Assembly: GCF_020524885.1 (NCBI RefSeq)
Contig: NZ_JAIVKJ010000001.1
Location: 558,001-622,000, forward strand
Length of the DNA: 64,000 bases
Direction: 5' to 3'
DNA from: Microbulbifer elongatus
GTDB taxonomy: Bacteria > Pseudomonadota > Gammaproteobacteria > Pseudomonadales > Cellvibrionaceae
The first letter of the stretch is position 1. Each line of letters starts with the position of its first letter. Positions 57,358-64,000 of this stretch are shown piece after piece. The notes under the pieces are model-generated. The model was given only the letters and a program-made list of their open reading frames with translations. It was not told where the DNA came from and searched no databases. The position numbers and the translations under genes are program-made.

Positions 57358-58209
57358 ATGGGGCTGGATACAGCGGTGCTATATATCGTCGCGACGCCCA
57401 TTGGCAATTTGGCGGATATGGTACCGCGAGCTGTGGAAGTTCTACAATCCGCGGATCTTGTGGCGGCGGAAGACACTCGTCACAGTCAGAGACTTTTTTC
57501 TCACTTTTCCATCGAAACGCCCCTGGTTGCCTACCATGACCACTCGGATGACCAGCGGACCACAAAAATTCTGCAGCGTCTAGAGCAGGGTCAGACGGTG
57601 GCACTGATCTCTGATGCCGGTACCCCGCTGATCTCCGACCCGGGGTACCGGCTGGTCCGCGAAGCTCGTGAACGCGGTATCAAGGTGGTCCCGATTCCCG
57701 GTCCCTGCGCTTTTGTGGCGGCCCTGTCGGCCGCTGGCCTGCCCAGTGACCGCTTTACTTTCGAGGGTTTCCTGCCAGCCAAGCCCCTGGCGCGTGAAAA
57801 GGCCTTGCAGGCCCTGGCCGCGGAAACCCGCACCATGGTGTTTTACGAGGCCCCACATCGGGTGCTTGATACCCTGGAGACAATGCGGCAGGTATTTGGG
57901 GATACCCGCGAGGCGGTTATTGCGCGGGAACTGACCAAGGCCTTCGAGACAATCCATCAACTGCCGCTGGCGGAGCTGGTGGAGTGGGTGCGCGCGGACA
58001 GCAATCAGCAGCGTGGCGAGATCGCCCTGCTGGTGCGGGGGGCGGCCGAGCGCAAGTCCTCCGAGCTGGACGCAGAGGCAGAAAGGGTGATGAAGCTATT
58101 GCTGGCAGAGTTGCCGCCCAAGCGAGCGGCGGCGGTAGCGGCGGAGATTACTGGTGTGAACAAAAAGCTGCTGTATAACTGGTCGTTGGGTCAGAAATAC
58201 GGTTTTTGA
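57358..58209 (+). CDS. rsmI: 16S rRNA (cytidine(1402)-2'-O)-methyltransferase
   Basis: A 283-residue SAM-dependent methyltransferase (YIVATPIGNLADMVPRAVEVL, DLVAAEDTRHSQRL, ISDAGTPLISDPGYRLVREA). It methylates C1402 of 16S rRNA. It is divergent from lpoA; starts are 35 bp apart, so their promoters overlap the opposing genes. Confidence 0.97.
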   Translation: MGLDTAVLYIVATPIGNLADMVPRAVEVLQSADLVAAEDTRHSQRLFSHFSIETPLVAYHDHSDDQRTTKILQRLEQGQTVALISDAGTPLISDPGYRLVREARERGIKVVPIPGPCAFVAALSAAGLPSDRFTFEGFLPAKPLAREKALQALAAETRTMVFYEAPHRVLDTLETMRQVFGDTREAVIARELTKAFETIHQLPLAELVEWVRADSNQQRGEIALLVRGAAERKSSELDAEAERVMKLLLAELPPKRAAAVAAEITGVNKKLLYNWSLGQKYGF

Positions 58210-58273
58210 GGCTGACGAGCTTGAGATGAAAGCTCGCCCCGATAGCGGCGCCGCCACGAAGTTCGCTTTTCGC

Positions 58274-58302
58274 TTGCATTGATACGTTGTGCTCACTACT
58301 CT
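58274..58302 (+). promoter_or_regulatory. Sigma-70 promoter of rnpB
   Basis: TTGCAT (58274-58279), a 17-base spacer and TACTCT (58297-58302). It predicts a start at about 58309, exactly where the RNase P RNA begins. Confidence 0.75.
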
Positions 58303-58308
58303 TCGCGC

Positions 58309-58669
<361 letters not shown>

Positions 58670-58683
58670 CCTAATTCCTGTTG

Positions 58684-58726
58684 TCTGGCCATTGCGGTGT
58701 ATTCGCAATGGGCCAGATTCTTTCTT
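58684..58726 (+). terminator. Terminator of rnpB
   Basis: TCTGGCCATTGCG (58684-58696) pairs with CGCAATGGGCCAGA (58704-58717) with one bulged base, followed by TTCTTTCTT. Confidence 0.8.
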
Positions 58727-58823
58727 GCAAGTACCCGTGTAAGCACCCATGTAGGTGCCATCCATGGCAGTACATCCGTGTATCTTCCTGTTGTCCAATT
58801 CTTTGATGCCCGGTGCGGTCGTC

Positions 58824-59501
58824 TTACTTTTGCAGTAGCAGGCCGCACTCGCGGTGTTCTTCCCCTTTCGTGGGATCGAAGTACGCATCGTTGTCCGGCA
58901 GGTCGTTCTCGTAAACGTACTCTTCCACATCAATTTCCCTGAGGTGGAACATTGGCGCCACGCGGACGGTGCCGTGGTTACCCTTGGTGAAAATGTCCAG
59001 GCCCTGGCGATGTGCGTTCTGGTCGTGGCGAATGCCATTTAGCCAGATGTCGGGCTTCAGCTCCTGCATGGCGCGGTTGAAGGGCTCCAGCTTGACCGTG
59101 CGAGAGAAAAAGTCGTGCTCGGGGGTGTCCAGGGGTGGAATACCGCCATACACCGCGTTGAAGTGGGCTGCAGACATCTTCGGGGAGAAGGTGTGCAGAT
59201 TCAGGTCCAGCAGTTTGATCACATTCTCGATATGGCGATAGGTCTCCGGGGTGTTGTAACCGTGATCCACCCAGATGACGGGGATATCCGGCTTGGCGCG
59301 GGTGACCAGGTGCAGGAAAGCGATGGCGAGCGGGCGAAAGTTGGTGAAGACCACCGGGTTTTCCGCCTCGGCGATGGTGAATTTCATGATCTCGCTGGGC
59401 TTGCTGTCCTTGAAGCGCTGGTTGAGTGCGTCCAGGTCGGCACCGTGGTGAAAGGTGCGGGAGGGCGCGGTCTGTGTGCTCAGTCCTGCTGAAAGGCCCA
59501 T
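58824..59501 (-). CDS. cysH: Phosphoadenosine phosphosulfate reductase-like protein
   Basis: A 225-residue PAPS-reductase-family protein. It shows PDIPVIWVDHGYNTPETYRHI, NRAMQELKPDIWLNGIRHDQ and a C-terminal HRECGLLLQ with the single catalytic-type Cys. The paired Cys motifs of APS reductases are absent, so it is of the PAPS type. Differences from E. coli CysH: the loop usually reading SSSFG is TNFRP, and the final ECGLHE reads ECGLLL. It is monocistronic and stands near the division genes, away from sat. Confidence 0.82.
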   Translation of the reverse strand: MGLSAGLSTQTAPSRTFHHGADLDALNQRFKDSKPSEIMKFTIAEAENPVVFTNFRPLAIAFLHLVTRAKPDIPVIWVDHGYNTPETYRHIENVIKLLDLNLHTFSPKMSAAHFNAVYGGIPPLDTPEHDFFSRTVKLEPFNRAMQELKPDIWLNGIRHDQNAHRQGLDIFTKGNHGTVRVAPMFHLREIDVEEYVYENDLPDNDAYFDPTKGEEHRECGLLLQK

Positions 59502-59912
59502 GGCTGTGAGTTCCTGCTGGTTTTCCGATATCGCAAAGCTACAGGGTGTTGATCGTGGTTAAAAATAATAAAAGCTGATCTTTATATGCCTTCACGTTCT
59601 AAAGTGACTTCCCGGCGTCAATTTTCCTGTGGATCAGTCGGGGTGCCGGCGCTCGGTTTCCTTCCCAAGCGTTCCCGCGTGGCGCAGTTTCCAACACTTG
59701 TGGCTGCCCTCGGTTAGTGGTCACTCGCAAGAACGCTTTTTCTTCCCCGTCAGTAGGCTCCTGAGCAAACTTAAAGTAACTTGTGAACTTGCAAAAGTAA
59801 GTGCTTGCTCTGTTGAATAATTGTCCGCCCGCATTCCTGTCTGAAATGTAAACACTTCGCCTGCAGCCCGCGAAAATACTGGGCTTTTTCTCATGGGATA
59901 CCGTCGATTTCC

Positions 59913-59940
59913 TTGACTTTATGTCGGCCAGATTTATAGT
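59913..59940 (+). promoter_or_regulatory. Sigma-70 promoter of the division/cell-wall cluster
   Basis: TTGACT (59913-59918), a 16-base spacer and TATAGT (59935-59940). The predicted start near 59947 is followed at once by the MraZ repeat array. Confidence 0.8.
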
Positions 59941-59947
59941 GTCGTAG

Positions 59948-60004
59948 GTGGAGAAAAGTGGAATTTTGTGGGGCTTAGTGGGATTGAGGTGGAAGTGAGT
60001 GGTT
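59948..60004 (+). promoter_or_regulatory. MraZ operator: array of six TGGNN repeats
   Basis: TGGNN units begin at 59949, 59959, 59969 and 59979 with an exact 10-base period, then at 59990 and 60000. In E. coli, MraZ binds TGGGN repeats with 10-base spacing upstream of its own gene. The array lies just downstream of the -10 box, so binding would repress the cluster. Confidence 0.85.
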
Positions 60005-60087
60005 AATCACGCCCATTTGAGTGAAGTCGCACACTTTTCCGCCGATCACAAAGTAAAGCAGCCAGGAACGATCGCGGAACCTGATCC

Positions 60088-60531
60088 ATGCATCTGGGAA
60101 GTCACGCAATCAATATGGACGCCAAGGGGCGTCTGGCCATTCCGGCGCGGGTAAGAGACTCGCTGCTGGAAGATTGCGGTGGTCGGCTGGTTGTGACGGC
60201 GCATACGGAAGAGCGCTGCTTACTCGTCTATCCTGAAGCACAGTGGCGCGAGATTCTTCCTAAGATCGAGGCGTTGCCGAGCTTTAACAAGGTGGCCCGT
60301 CGAGCCCAGCGGCTGTTGATCGGTTACGCCTGTGAGCTGCAGGTAGATGCCAATGGCCGGGTGCTGATTCCGCCGACCCTGCGTGAGTACGCGGGTCTGG
60401 AGAAGAAGCTGATGCTGGTGGGTCAGGGTAAGAAGTTGGAGTTGTGGAGCGAGGATCGCTGGATGCATTGGCTGGATGACAGCGAAGGCGACGGCGAGAT
60501 GCCCGAAGAGATGGCCTCTTTGTCGCTTTAG
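60088..60531 (+). CDS. mraZ: Transcriptional regulator MraZ
   Basis: A 147-residue protein with two AbrB/SpoVT-like domains ([20 protein letters not shown] at about 8-27 and [20 protein letters not shown] at about 83-102). It forms a ring and represses its own operon by binding the repeats upstream. First gene of the division/cell-wall cluster. Confidence 0.96.
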   Translation: MHLGSHAINMDAKGRLAIPARVRDSLLEDCGGRLVVTAHTEERCLLVYPEAQWREILPKIEALPSFNKVARRAQRLLIGYACELQVDANGRVLIPPTLREYAGLEKKLMLVGQGKKLELWSEDRWMHWLDDSEGDGEMPEEMASLSL

Positions 60532-60583
60532 TGAGGCGGCAGACCGGTCTGTTAACGAATTTTGACAATCGCAGGAGAGATGG

Positions 60584-61510
60584 GTGTCCCAAGATCTGCA
60601 TCGCAGTGTGTTGTTGCGCGAGGCTGTGGACGCCCTGGTGGTGGATCCTGATGGCTTCTATATAGACGGAACCTTCGGACGGGGCGGTCACAGCGCTCTG
60701 GTGCTTGAACAACTGAGCGAGTCTGGTCGCCTCCTGGCCGTCGACAAAGACCCTCAGGCGATCGAGTTTGCTGAGCAGCGTTTTGGCAATGAGCCTCGGT
60801 TCAGTATCTGGCACGGCTCATTTGCTGACATGGATCAGGCCGCAGCGGCAGACGCTGGTCAGGTCAGCGGTATTTTACTGGACCTCGGGGTTTCGTCCCC
60901 GCAGCTGGATCAGGCCGAGCGCGGCTTCAGCTTTATGCAGGATGGTCCGCTGGATATGCGTATGGACACCAGTCGCGGCATCAGTGCAGCGGAGTGGGTG
61001 AATACCGAATCTGAAGCGGAGCTGGCCCGTGTGTTCAAGGAGTATGGCGAGGAGCGCTTCGCGCGCCGCATGGCTGGCGCCATTGTGCGGAGAAGGGCGG
61101 AAAAGCCGTTCGAGCGCACCCTCGATCTGGCGGAGGTGGTCAAGGCGGCCAATCCGGCCTGGGAAAAGGGTAAGCATCCTTCGACGCGGGTATTTCAGGC
61201 GATCCGGATTCACGTCAACGGTGAGCTGGATGATCTGCACGCAGCATTGAAGAAGTCATTGGCGTTGTTGAAACCCGGTGGCCGGCTGGTGGTGATCAGC
61301 TTCCATTCTCTCGAAGACCGGATCGTAAAACGGTTTATTCGCGAGCAGGAAAAGGGGCCGCAATTGCCACGGGGGTTGCCGGTGATGGATAGCCAGATTC
61401 ACAAGACGTTGCGTTCCGTGGGTAAGGCGGTAAAGGCCGAAGCTGAGGAAGTTGGCGACAACGTGCGTTCCCGCAGCGCAGTGATGCGCATTGCCGAGCG
61501 CCTGGCCTGA
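60584..61510 (+). CDS. rsmH: 16S rRNA (cytosine(1402)-N4)-methyltransferase RsmH
   Basis: A 308-residue methyltransferase ([19 protein letters not shown] for SAM binding, [34 protein letters not shown]). The start is GTG at 60584 with AGGAG upstream. It acts on the same base, C1402, as the RsmI encoded a few kilobases away. Confidence 0.97.
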   Translation: MSQDLHRSVLLREAVDALVVDPDGFYIDGTFGRGGHSALVLEQLSESGRLLAVDKDPQAIEFAEQRFGNEPRFSIWHGSFADMDQAAAADAGQVSGILLDLGVSSPQLDQAERGFSFMQDGPLDMRMDTSRGISAAEWVNTESEAELARVFKEYGEERFARRMAGAIVRRRAEKPFERTLDLAEVVKAANPAWEKGKHPSTRVFQAIRIHVNGELDDLHAALKKSLALLKPGGRLVVISFHSLEDRIVKRFIREQEKGPQLPRGLPVMDSQIHKTLRSVGKAVKAEAEEVGDNVRSRSAVMRIAERLA

Positions 61511-61529
61511 GAGCGGTGGGTTGAGCGGC

Positions 61530-61817
61530 GTGCGCGGGAGTAGCGGAAACGGGTGGTTGCTGGCAGGGCTCTGGTTGCTGGTGATGGTGTCCTCCCTGGG
61601 GGTGGTGCACACAACACAGCAGAGTCGCGCGCTAACCGCAAAGCTGGGGCTGGCGCAGCGTCATCGCGACGAACTGCGTTACGAGCAGGAGCGGCTGCTG
61701 TTGGAGCGCGGCGCTTGGTCGGCTTACAGCAGGATCGAACAGGTCGCACGGGAAGAATTGAAAATGCGGGCGCCGACTCCCTCACAAAGGGTGCTGGTGA
61801 ACGCCAAAGGCAAATAA
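61530..61817 (+). CDS. ftsL: Cell division protein FtsL
   Basis: A small bitopic protein of about 95 residues: one helix (WLLAGLWLLVMVSSLGVVHTT) and a periplasmic coiled-coil (SRALTAKLGLAQRHRDELRYEQERLLLERGAW). It forms the FtsQLB complex. The start is uncertain: GTG at 61530 with GGTGGG upstream is chosen; TTG at 61521 is the alternative. Confidence 0.9.
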   Translation: MRGSSGNGWLLAGLWLLVMVSSLGVVHTTQQSRALTAKLGLAQRHRDELRYEQERLLLERGAWSAYSRIEQVAREELKMRAPTPSQRVLVNAKGK

Positions 61818-61826
61818 AGGCAAATA
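61805..61826 (+). repeat. Tandem 10-base duplication at the ftsL stop
   Basis: AAAGGCAAAT is repeated twice in direct order across the ftsL stop codon. Confidence 0.8.
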
Positions 61827-61948
61827 AAGAAACTCGCAGCAAGCGGGTACAAAGCCATCGTGAACACAGCCGTCATCTGGGCGGTCAATGAAAGCCGATA
61901 TCGGCGAATTATAAAGAGTGCGAAGTCAGCGCAGGGAAACCTTCAATC

Positions 61949-63712
61949 ATGGGTGCAGTGAAAATACAGCAACAACAGCCGGGAATTGCCCGCTGGCGCT
62001 TTGCGCTAGTGGCTGGCCTGCTGTGTCTGCTGGCTGTGGCCCTGGTGGTGCATCTCGCTGGCTTGCAGGTGCTGCCGGAGCAGGATAAAGGGTACCGCTT
62101 TTTGCAGGATCAGGGCCGTGCTCGCACCATCCGTACCGAGGAAATCGCTGCCTACCGTGGCTCTATTCTGGACCGCAACGGTGAGCTGCTGGCGGTGAGT
62201 ACTCCTGTGCAGACTATTTGGGCAAACCCCCAGCTGTTGAAAGAGGCGAGTGCGGAAGAATTGCGCGCTCTCGCTTCAGCGCTCGGTACACCTCCGGCAC
62301 GCCTCGCCAAGCGGCTGGAAAAGTATCGCAATAAAGGCTTTATGTACCTGCGTCGGCATATGACGCCGGAGCGGGCCAACAATGTGTTGGCGCTGGATCT
62401 CGCCGGGGTATACAGCAAAAAGGAATACCGCCGCTTTTATCCTGCCGGCGAGGTCACTGCCCAGTTGCTGGGCTTTACTAATATTGACGACCTTGGTCAG
62501 GAGGGGCTGGAGCTGGCGTACGAGCAGTCTCTCGCGGGGGAGGCCGGAAAGCGTCAGGTTGTGAAAGACCTTAAGGGGCGCACGGTGCAGGACCTGGCGA
62601 TCAGGCAGGAGGCGCGCCCTGGGCGGGATCTCCAGCTCACCATCGATATGCGCTTGCAGTATCTCGCGTACCGGGAACTCAAAAAAGCGGTGTCAGAGAA
62701 TGGCGCCGCTTCCGCCTTTATGGTGATTCTGGATACCCAGAGTGGCGAAGTGCTGGCCATGGCCAACCAGCCTTCCTTTAACCCCAATAACCGTCAAGGG
62801 GTTAAGGCGGCGGCAATGCGCAATCGCGCACTGATCGACCAGTTTGAGCCGGGCTCCACTATTAAGCCCCTGACGGCGCTGGCGGCGCTGGAGACCGGGC
62901 GCTACCAGCCACACACGCGCATAAATACCAGTCCAGGTTATATCCGGCTGCCGGGTAAAACCCTGCTGGACCCGGTGAACTACGGAGAGATCGACCTGAC
63001 GAAAGTCATCACCAAGTCGAGCCAGGTGGGGATCACCAAAGTGGCGATGGACCTGGAGCCTGAAACTTTGCGCGCACTTTTCTATCGCCTGGGGCTCGGT
63101 GAGGCGGTTGGCAGCGGGTTCCCCGGGGAGGCACCGGGCATCCTGCCCACCCGGGATCGCTGGCATCCCATCGAGCTCGCCAACTTTGCCTTCGGCTACG
63201 GTTTAACAGTGAACGCGGTGCAACTGGCTCAGGCCTACAGTGTGGTCGCCAACGCCGGGCTCAAACGCCCGGTTTCGCTGATTTTGGCGCAAGGAAAAAA
63301 TTCTGCGCCGGAGGGTGAGCGCGTGGTCGAGTCGGCACTGGCGCGACAAGTTACCGCCATGCTGGAAACGGTTATCGGTCCAGAGGGGACGGGCAAACGC
63401 GCTGCTGTAGATGGCTACCGTGTGGCGGGCAAGACCGGCACTGTGCACAAAGTGGGTAGTGACGGTTATGCCGACAACCGCTACCGCTCGGTATTTGCCG
63501 GCTTCGTACCGGCGGATAATCCCCGCCTCGCCGCGGTGGTGGTGATTGATGACCCGAGCAACGCCAAATACTACGGCGGTGAAGTGGCCGCGCCAGTATT
63601 CGGCAAAGTAATGACCGGCGCCATGCGTCTGCTGCAGGTGCCGCCGGAAAAGGTCGCCCCTGCAACGCAGCAGCTGGCGACGCAGCTGGACGAAAGAGGT
63701 ACTACATCGTGA
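61949..63712 (+). CDS. ftsI: Septal peptidoglycan transpeptidase FtsI (PBP3)
   Basis: A 587-residue class B penicillin-binding protein. One N-terminal anchor helix (about 17-37), a pedestal domain, and the transpeptidase domain with STIK (Ser303 nucleophile, Lys306) and KTG (495-497). The middle SxN motif reads SSQ at 357-359, with Gln in place of Asn. Followed by murE with a 4-bp overlap. Confidence 0.96.
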   Translation: MGAVKIQQQQPGIARWRFALVAGLLCLLAVALVVHLAGLQVLPEQDKGYRFLQDQGRARTIRTEEIAAYRGSILDRNGELLAVSTPVQTIWANPQLLKEASAEELRALASALGTPPARLAKRLEKYRNKGFMYLRRHMTPERANNVLALDLAGVYSKKEYRRFYPAGEVTAQLLGFTNIDDLGQEGLELAYEQSLAGEAGKRQVVKDLKGRTVQDLAIRQEARPGRDLQLTIDMRLQYLAYRELKKAVSENGAASAFMVILDTQSGEVLAMANQPSFNPNNRQGVKAAAMRNRALIDQFEPGSTIKPLTALAALETGRYQPHTRINTSPGYIRLPGKTLLDPVNYGEIDLTKVITKSSQVGITKVAMDLEPETLRALFYRLGLGEAVGSGFPGEAPGILPTRDRWHPIELANFAFGYGLTVNAVQLAQAYSVVANAGLKRPVSLILAQGKNSAPEGERVVESALARQVTAMLETVIGPEGTGKRAAVDGYRVAGKTGTVHKVGSDGYADNRYRSVFAGFVPADNPRLAAVVVIDDPSNAKYYGGEVAAPVFGKVMTGAMRLLQVPPEKVAPATQQLATQLDERGTTS

Positions 63713-64000
63713 CCCAGCAGATTGAGCAGCCGAACCGCAAGGCTTCCCTTGTGACCTTGGTGCCCGGCTACGCCGGTATTCCGGATGTCCAGGTTACCGG
63801 CGTGGCGCTGGACAGCCGCAAGGTAAAGGCGGGCGACGTATTTATGGCCCTGCGTGGCACCGTAGTGGATGGGCGCGAATTTATCGATTCCGCCATCGAC
63901 AGCGGTGCGGCGGCCGTGCTTGCAGATGGTGAAGAACTCGGCAGCGAAGAGCACAGGGGGGTTCAGATTGTAACGGTTCCGGGTCTCGCAGCCCGCGTGG
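63709..64000 (+). CDS. murE: UDP-N-acetylmuramoyl-tripeptide synthetase MurE (partial)
   Basis: The first 97 codons of MurE; the gene runs past the window end. The N-terminal domain shows VTGVALDSRKVKAGDVFMAL and GAAAVLADGEE, typical of MurE, which adds meso-diaminopimelate to UDP-MurNAc-dipeptide. It starts with GTG overlapping the ftsI stop (GTGA). The ATP and substrate domains are outside this window, so MurE versus MurF rests on position and N-terminal pattern. Confidence 0.88.
   Translation, partial: MTQQIEQPNRKASLVTLVPGYAGIPDVQVTGVALDSRKVKAGDVFMALRGTVVDGREFIDSAIDSGAAAVLADGEELGSEEHRGVQIVTVPGLAARV

Larger units (their letters stand above)
59502..60087 (+). other. Intergenic region upstream of mraZ
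   Basis: About 590 bp. The last 180 bp hold the mraZ promoter and MraZ repeat array (separate entries). I find nothing supported in 59502-59910 besides the likely cysH promoter. Confidence 0.6.

Noticed and set aside
60580..60582. ATG just upstream of rsmH
   Set aside because: It is out of frame with rsmH; the GTG at 60584 gives the conserved N-terminus.

Overview
The window is chromosomal DNA from a marine-type gammaproteobacterium. The protein sequences and the gene order (kdsD-kdsC-lptCAB-rpoN-hpf-ptsN-rapZ-npr; murA-hisG-hisD-algW; rplM-rpsI-petABC-sspAB; dolP-diaA-yraN-lpoA | rsmI-rnpB-mraZ-rsmH-ftsL-ftsI-murE) match the Pseudomonas/Cellvibrionales arrangement. A Microbulbifer-like organism is my best guess, made from memory without a database search. 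Coding density is high and base composition looks moderately GC-rich and even. I found no insertion sequence, prophage, CRISPR array or tRNA.

Region by region. 0-4.1 kb (minus): a thiamine-salvage operon behind a TPP riboswitch, with a TonB-dependent receptor, a one-domain YkoF-type thiamine-binding protein, a PnuC-family transporter (PnuT) and a choline/thiamine-kinase-like protein. 4.2-9.7 kb (plus): accessory metabolism, including a luciferase-like flavin oxidoreductase, small membrane proteins, a Tat-signal aldo/keto reductase, an RpiB-like isomerase, and DCC-thiol, DoxX and GNAT genes. 9.7-14.9 kb: a phosphotransferase-like gene divergent from a tightly packed phosphoribosyltransferase, hydrolase, PRPP-synthetase-like and class II ribonucleotide reductase operon. 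15-23.9 kb: glutamine-synthetase-like enzyme, PPi-phosphofructokinase, Mpl, UbiX, a SelW-like protein, an RND exporter and a lipase. 23.9-33.6 kb (minus): DarP, MgtE, then the nitrogen PTS/RapZ/RpoN cluster and the LPS transport/Kdo cluster. 34.1-38.7 kb (plus): mlaC, ibaG, murA, hisG, hisD. 38.7-49.4 kb: AlgW-type protease, single-chain ATP sulfurylase, ZapG/ZapE, L13/S9, the bc1 complex, SspA/SspB and a YIP1 protein. 49.6-53.7 kb: a membrane M48 protease with LemA, and a thiolase. 53.7-58.7 kb: the dolP-diaA-yraN-lpoA operon divergent from rsmI, then rnpB. 58.8 kb to the end: a CysH-like gene (minus) and the start of the division/cell-wall cluster (mraZ, rsmH, ftsL, ftsI, murE cut by the window edge).

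Most of the window is housekeeping: envelope biogenesis (LPS export, Mla, MurA, Mpl, LpoA, FtsI), respiration (bc1) and translation. The most unusual points are departures from the standard order. Cytochrome b and cytochrome c1 are one continuous reading frame. A Met3-type ATP sulfurylase sits where Pseudomonas carries cysDN. mlaC has lost its mlaFED and mlaB neighbours. The class II RNR operon lacks the nucleoside/AMP phosphorylase that I remember in similar clusters. The mraZ promoter carries a textbook-spaced array of MraZ-type repeats. I do not see a clearly new multi-gene system; the best candidates are the b-c1 fusion, the NrdJ operon and the thiamine operon.
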